From positions 1-45,666 of the forward strand of contig JAPLPQ010000057.1 of the NCBI GenBank assembly GCA_026400105.1: a stretch of 45,666 nucleotides of DNA, written 5' to 3'. Shown here in pieces: positions 40,679-45,666 of the stretch. The notes beneath the pieces are model-generated. The model was not told where the DNA came from. It saw only the letters and a program-made list of their open reading frames with translations, and searched no databases. Each line of letters begins with the position of its first letter. Positions within the stretch are counted from its first letter, which is position 1. Origin of the DNA: Burkholderiales bacterium. GTDB lineage: Bacteria > Pseudomonadota > Gammaproteobacteria > Burkholderiales > Burkholderiaceae_C. The position numbers and the translations under genes were made by a program.

Positions 40679-41194
40679 TCACTCGAACATCGAGAGCCAC
40701 AAGGCGGCTGCTGCGATTATTTGGCCGTATCCCACAAGTAGACCGATCAGAGCTTTGGCAAGGTCGGCCCCTTTGACGCCCAGGCTTAAAGCTCGATGGC
40801 CCGAAATGATGCCCAGAATGGAGAGCACAGGAAGCATCCAGAACGGCACGTTGATGAGTGAAAACGACAGGGATCTTCTGGCCAGCTTGCCAGCCGGGGA
40901 TAACAGCCTGCCAGCTGGTGATGATGACTCATCGACTCGCGCAAAAGCAAGACGCGACATTGCAATCAAGGCCAAAGGAATCAGGATGATCAGGTCAAAT
41001 CTGATGTTGTATTCCGGATAGTATCTTCTGATGGCCCATTCGTTGATCGTGAAGATGGTCAGGGCGCTGGCGTAGAGCAGCCATGAAATCCATCTTTTCC
41101 GAGGCTGGCTTGATATTATGATGGAGCATGCCAGCAGGATTGAGATCGGAATGAAGGTGAGCGTCAGCAAGTCGGGTTTCAGTAGGTTACTCAT
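40679..41194 (-). CDS. Multi-pass membrane protein of unknown function
   Basis: The product is 171 residues with about five hydrophobic segments (near 8-27, 36-52, 66-83, 108-132 and 145-166) and a basic/Ser-rich loop at 84-107. I do not recognise the family. The start ATGAGTAA overlaps the stop of the preceding gene once that gene's frameshift is corrected, so the three genes 42180 to 40679 look like one operon. The A/T content and the codon use (many Ile AUA/AUU and AGA/AAA) differ from the surrounding chromosome, suggesting horizontal transfer. Confidence 0.65.
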   Translation of the reverse strand: MSNLLKPDLLTLTFIPISILLACSIIISSQPRKRWISWLLYASALTIFTINEWAIRRYYPEYNIRFDLIILIPLALIAMSRLAFARVDESSSPAGRLLSPAGKLARRSLSFSLINVPFWMLPVLSILGIISGHRALSLGVKGADLAKALIGLLVGYGQIIAAAALWLSMFE

Positions 41195-41563
41195 GACTCC
41201 ATGCGCCTCTTTCGTTGAATGAGATCGATTTTCCGCGTCGTATGATCAAATCCCCATCGTTGCTGATGATGTAGGTCGTGTCCCCGTTCTTGAACTCGTA
41301 CCCCATGTGATGGCAAGGAGTTTTCCCGGCCCATCGCCTTGGTCGTCCGGGCAGTAATGCATCAAATCACTGCCTTCTAGTGAAATGGACTTTCCGGTTT
41401 TCCTGTTGATGCCGGTGTATCCCACTTTCTCACAATTCACCACGCCTTCTTCGCATTGACTGGTGATGGTAATGGTGAACGTTGGTGTGGTCAGTTTCTC
41501 GGCCTGAGAAAGGGGGCCGATAAAGGGGGGGAGCAAAAAAATCAAAGGCTTGAGTTTCTTCAT
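41187..41563 (-). pseudogene. Small exported Cys-containing protein, frameshifted
   Basis: From the ATG at 41563 the frame reads a signal peptide (1-21, KKLKPLIFLLPPFIGPLSQA) and a Cys-rich body: ITSQCEEGVVNCEKVGY, TGKSISLEGSDLMHYC. It then leaves the correct frame in the A4 run at 41321-41324. Adding one A restores KTPCHHMGYEFKNGDTTYII and then IIRRGKSISFNERGAWSHE to a TAA at 41187-41189, which overlaps the next ATG. The restored protein has 125 residues. The preserved downstream frame means that the shift is recent, a sequencing error, or a slippery site. As read, the protein stops after 105 residues, 24 of them out of frame. The family is unknown to me; its start overlaps the lipoprotein stop (ATGA). 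Confidence 0.7.
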
Positions 41564-42180
41564 TCGACCGTCTTCCATTTTTCATCGTTGGGAATAGTAA
41601 ATATTATTGGCCATTCGACAATATTGGGAAACTTTTTCCGAAGGAGTTCGAAATCTTTTTCTGATTGATCTGAGAAGTTTGGATTTCCTCCAAAAATCAT
41701 GGGGAATCCGAATGGGCCATCTTTCATGATGGTGCTGACATGGAGGTTTCCTAGGTAGGTAATTTCTCCTGGTTGAATATTGAATGTTTGTGGGGGCGGT
41801 GGATTCCTTGGTGAGATGTACCCGTATCCTCCGAGGCGGTTTACGTAAAGCGTCCAGTTGAATAATTCATATTCCCCGGGCTTGAGTGATGTGGCGATAA
41901 GTCTGCCAGAGCGATTTTCATTTCTGGAAAAATCGCTGGGCTTCATGAGAAGTCCGGCACCTTCGAATGCATCGAGTCTAATCTCCTCTTTCGTGCCCTT
42001 GGGTCGATAAAAGAACCAGGCGTCAAAGAGTTGATGGCTGTCATCTGAGGTTATTGATGTCAGCAGGATTCCATTGGACTTTTCGGCTTCTGTGTTGGGA
42101 TTTATGAGCGCGATTTCTGATGCGCATCCTGAGAATATTAATAAAATTGATATTAATAGGATTCTGCAAAAAGACGGCAT
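41560..42180 (-). CDS. Lipoprotein of unknown function
   Basis: The product is 206 residues from the ATG at 42180, with a GGAAGAAG site. A longer frame upstream adds 21 unlikely residues. The signal ends in a lipobox FSGC near residue 20, so it is lipid-anchored. The mature part looks beta-rich: WFFYRPKG, SLKPGEYELFNWTLYVN and the Pro-rich NPPPPQTFNIQPGEITYLGNLHV, reminiscent of DUF2846-like lipoproteins that sit near the cell envelope. I cannot name it. The gene is distinctly A/T-rich. Two coupled genes follow. Confidence 0.7.
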   Translation of the reverse strand: MPSFCRILLISILLIFSGCASEIALINPNTEAEKSNGILLTSITSDDSHQLFDAWFFYRPKGTKEEIRLDAFEGAGLLMKPSDFSRNENRSGRLIATSLKPGEYELFNWTLYVNRLGGYGYISPRNPPPPQTFNIQPGEITYLGNLHVSTIMKDGPFGFPMIFGGNPNFSDQSEKDFELLRKKFPNIVEWPIIFTIPNDEKWKTVE

Positions 42181-42402
42181 GGCGCTTCTTCCTGAATTTG
42201 GTTGATGTGATTCAATCGTATGGCTGTCAGCTTGAGCCGTCAATCGAGCGCTTTCATGGTGAACGCTGTATGAGTCGCGACCTGACCTTTCATCCGATTC
42301 GCACCGAGGTTTACTTTTGCGTCGCTCGCGTCGCGCACGCCTGGCCCCATTTCATTGCACAAAAGTTTTTCTCTTTATTGATCAATGGCTTGTGATGTAT
42401 TT
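42181..42402. other. Gap between lipoprotein gene and IS remnant
   Basis: About 220 bp that should contain the lipoprotein operon promoter. The part near 42360-42400 is A/T-rich. I find no clear terminal inverted repeat or target duplication for the insertion sequence, and no gene. Confidence 0.4.
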
Positions 42403-43673
42403 TTAGTCCAGACTCCCCGCCTCGCGGAGGATTTCGGCGGCCTGGACAGCCCGCCGCAGGTCGTGCATGCCTTGCCAGAGTGTCTTGACACCGGGCTCGC
42501 CGTCGCCTTTGCGCCCGATGAAGCCGCCGAGCATGGCGATCAGACGCACGACTTCCTTGAGCTTCGGTCTGGCCGGCGGTTTCTTGCGATGCAACGCGTA
42601 GGCCAGCCGGCATTCGAGCGGACAGAAGAACTCGCTCGCCGGCCTCGCGCGCGCGCACTCGTCGCGGCTCAGGCGCATGAGGTAACCAATGCGCCACGAC
42701 ACCACCAGGTACAGCGCGATGGCGCGCTCGGAGCTTGTCCACCGAATCGAGCTGCAGCTGCTCGATGCGGCAGCCGTTCTTGAGCGTGTGGAACAGTATC
42801 TCGATTTCCCAGCGCGCGCGGTACCAGTCGATGAGCTCGACCGCCTGTTCTGGCGTCTGCACCAGCCGGTTGCTCAGCAGTCGCCACTGCACGGGCTTGA
42901 CGCCCGCGGGCACATCGATTTCGCTGGCCAGCACCACGCTGGCCTGCACCGTGCCGCTCTGGTCGTCGGGCAGTTCGGTGCGCAGCACGCGCAGCTGCTG
43001 GCGCACCCGACGTGCCTGGACGCCTTGGCGCGCGGCCATGTCGAACTCGATTCGAGCGGATCAGCCAGTCCGCTGGATGCCCCAGATCGCGCGCCCTGCG
43101 CATGAGCTCGACGATGTCGCCCTCGCGGTCGGCCACGTACACCAGCCGCGTGCCCGGCATCTGCTTGGCCTGCTCGGCCACCCGTTCGTAGCCCTCGATC
43201 CAGCGCACGCTCTCGCACAGCCCGCCCCGGTTGCCATCCTTGTCCTTGAACTCGCGCGCCCACATCCACGCATCGATCACGCCCAGCGGCATCCGGCACG
43301 GCGTGACCGCATAGGTCGGATGCACGTACATCCCGCGCTGCGCCTCGTAGCTCAACGGCCCCAACCCGCGCGTGGCCTTGCCCTCGAAGTCCAGCTCCGT
43401 CGTGTCTTGCAGGCACAGCACCACGGGGTGTTCGCGCATGCGCTGTGCACTGGCGTCCCAATGTGGCTGCAACATGTCTTGCCAGTCCAGCTTGTCCTGA
43501 GCCAGGAAACGGTAGGCCGCGCGCATCTCCGCCCAGCCCCGACAGGCCTGTGGGATGCTGGACGAGGGACTCTCGGCCAGGCGTGTGGCCAGCTTGACCA
43601 GACGGTGGCTCAACCTCGCATCGCCCAGCGACGCCTCCCCCAGTTCCTGTTCTGCCCACGTCATGCCCGTCAT
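42403..43673 (-). pseudogene. IS4-family (Tn5-like) transposase, broken by at least two frameshifts
   Basis: Three frames together give a full transposase. The first part (from the ATG at 43673) has the Tn5-type DNA-binding domain [22 protein letters not shown] and [14 protein letters not shown], then the first catalytic Asp in [11 protein letters not shown] and the second in [12 protein letters not shown]. Near 43040 the frame changes and continues [19 protein letters not shown] up to the YREK-type motif [18 protein letters not shown] with the catalytic Glu. Near 42730 an extra C shifts the frame again to [19 protein letters not shown] and the C-terminal end. All three DDE residues survive but no single product can be made. 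It borders an A/T-rich island. Confidence 0.85.
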
Positions 43674-43720
43674 CGGCCCAAGTTCGTCAAAAGCGGCACT
43701 CTACCGCAGCGCGGCTGGAA
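42403..43720 (-). mobile_element. Degraded IS4-family insertion sequence (ends not defined)
   Basis: The element encloses the broken transposase. Upstream of the transposase, GAAAAGATGTGTGTCATG (near 43718-43735) could be near the right end and a loosely similar GTGATGTATTTTTAGTCC (42392-42409) near the left, but the match is too weak to fix the ends. Coordinates are approximate. Confidence 0.45.
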
Positions 43721-43841
43721 AAGATGTGTGTCATGCAATGGCCTGGCCCTCATGACAGGCAGGCGCTTGCCAGCGCAGCCTTGGCAAAAACCTGACACCC
43801 GTCAGCACCTGCCAGTCGCCCGCCTTGTGAAACAATTCGGC

Positions 43842-45666
<1,825 letters not shown>

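Noticed and set aside
42390-43735. Terminal inverted repeats of the IS4 element.
   Set aside because: The two candidate ends are only loosely alike and no target duplication could be seen.
43785-43841. LexA/SOS box upstream of uvrB (CTGACACCCGTCAG and CTGCCAG).
   Set aside because: Spacing does not fit CTG-N10-CAG, so SOS control cannot be claimed from this sequence.

Overview
The window is GC-rich chromosomal DNA of a beta-proteobacterium, most likely Burkholderiales. This rests on the gene set (narXL-narK1K2GHJI with a PpiC-type isomerase, intracellular PHB depolymerase PhaZ, stand-alone RsxB, bioAFDB, a GntR-controlled propionyl-CoA pathway) and on strong G/C bias at third codon positions. 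No rRNA, tRNA or CRISPR array was seen.

Layout. 1-765: 3' end of phosphoglycerate kinase and chorismate lyase ubiC. 770-3101 (minus): a lipase with a glycine-zipper segment, followed by an exported ankyrin-repeat protein; this looks like a toxin (effector)/immunity pair. 3193-3852: nitroreductase-like protein. 4115-19218: an anaerobic nitrate respiration block with sensor NarX, regulator NarL, a divergent hemerythrin, two NarK transporters, NarGHJI, a parvulin isomerase, a beta-carbonic anhydrase and a small conserved protein. 19398-20426: dusA.

20427-23273 is accessory DNA. A Mor-like activator fragment lies at one side and a phage portal fragment at the other. Between them are a tiny leader ORF, an intrinsic terminator, a small secreted protein with a PBCV basic-adaptor-like tail, and a two-gene module (21172-22784): a 347-residue soluble protein and a four-helix membrane protein overlapping by 46 bp. 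In architecture, and in parts of the sequence as I remember it, the pair recalls lambda RexA/RexB. It is the best candidate here for an undescribed phage-exclusion system.

23274-36802 holds a divergent GntR/FCD regulator and then ten tightly packed plus-strand genes: methylmalonyl-CoA mutase, MeaB chaperone, propionyl-CoA carboxylase beta and alpha, methylmalonyl-CoA epimerase, bioA, bioF, bioD, bioB and a cytochrome P450. Gaps never exceed about 25 bp and most junctions overlap, so propionyl-CoA catabolism and the synthesis of its biotin cofactor appear to be one transcription unit. The P450 sits where a BioI-like pimelate-forming enzyme would make sense.

36885-40540 (minus): rsxB, phaZ with an unusual Ala/Val/Glu-rich tail and a PhaR-like operator upstream, and an AspC/TyrB-type aminotransferase. 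40679-42180 (minus): an A/T-richer island of three coupled genes (lipoprotein, secreted protein with a frameshift, membrane protein), bordered by a frameshifted IS4-family transposase (42403-43673). 43842 to the end: uvrB, cut by the window edge.
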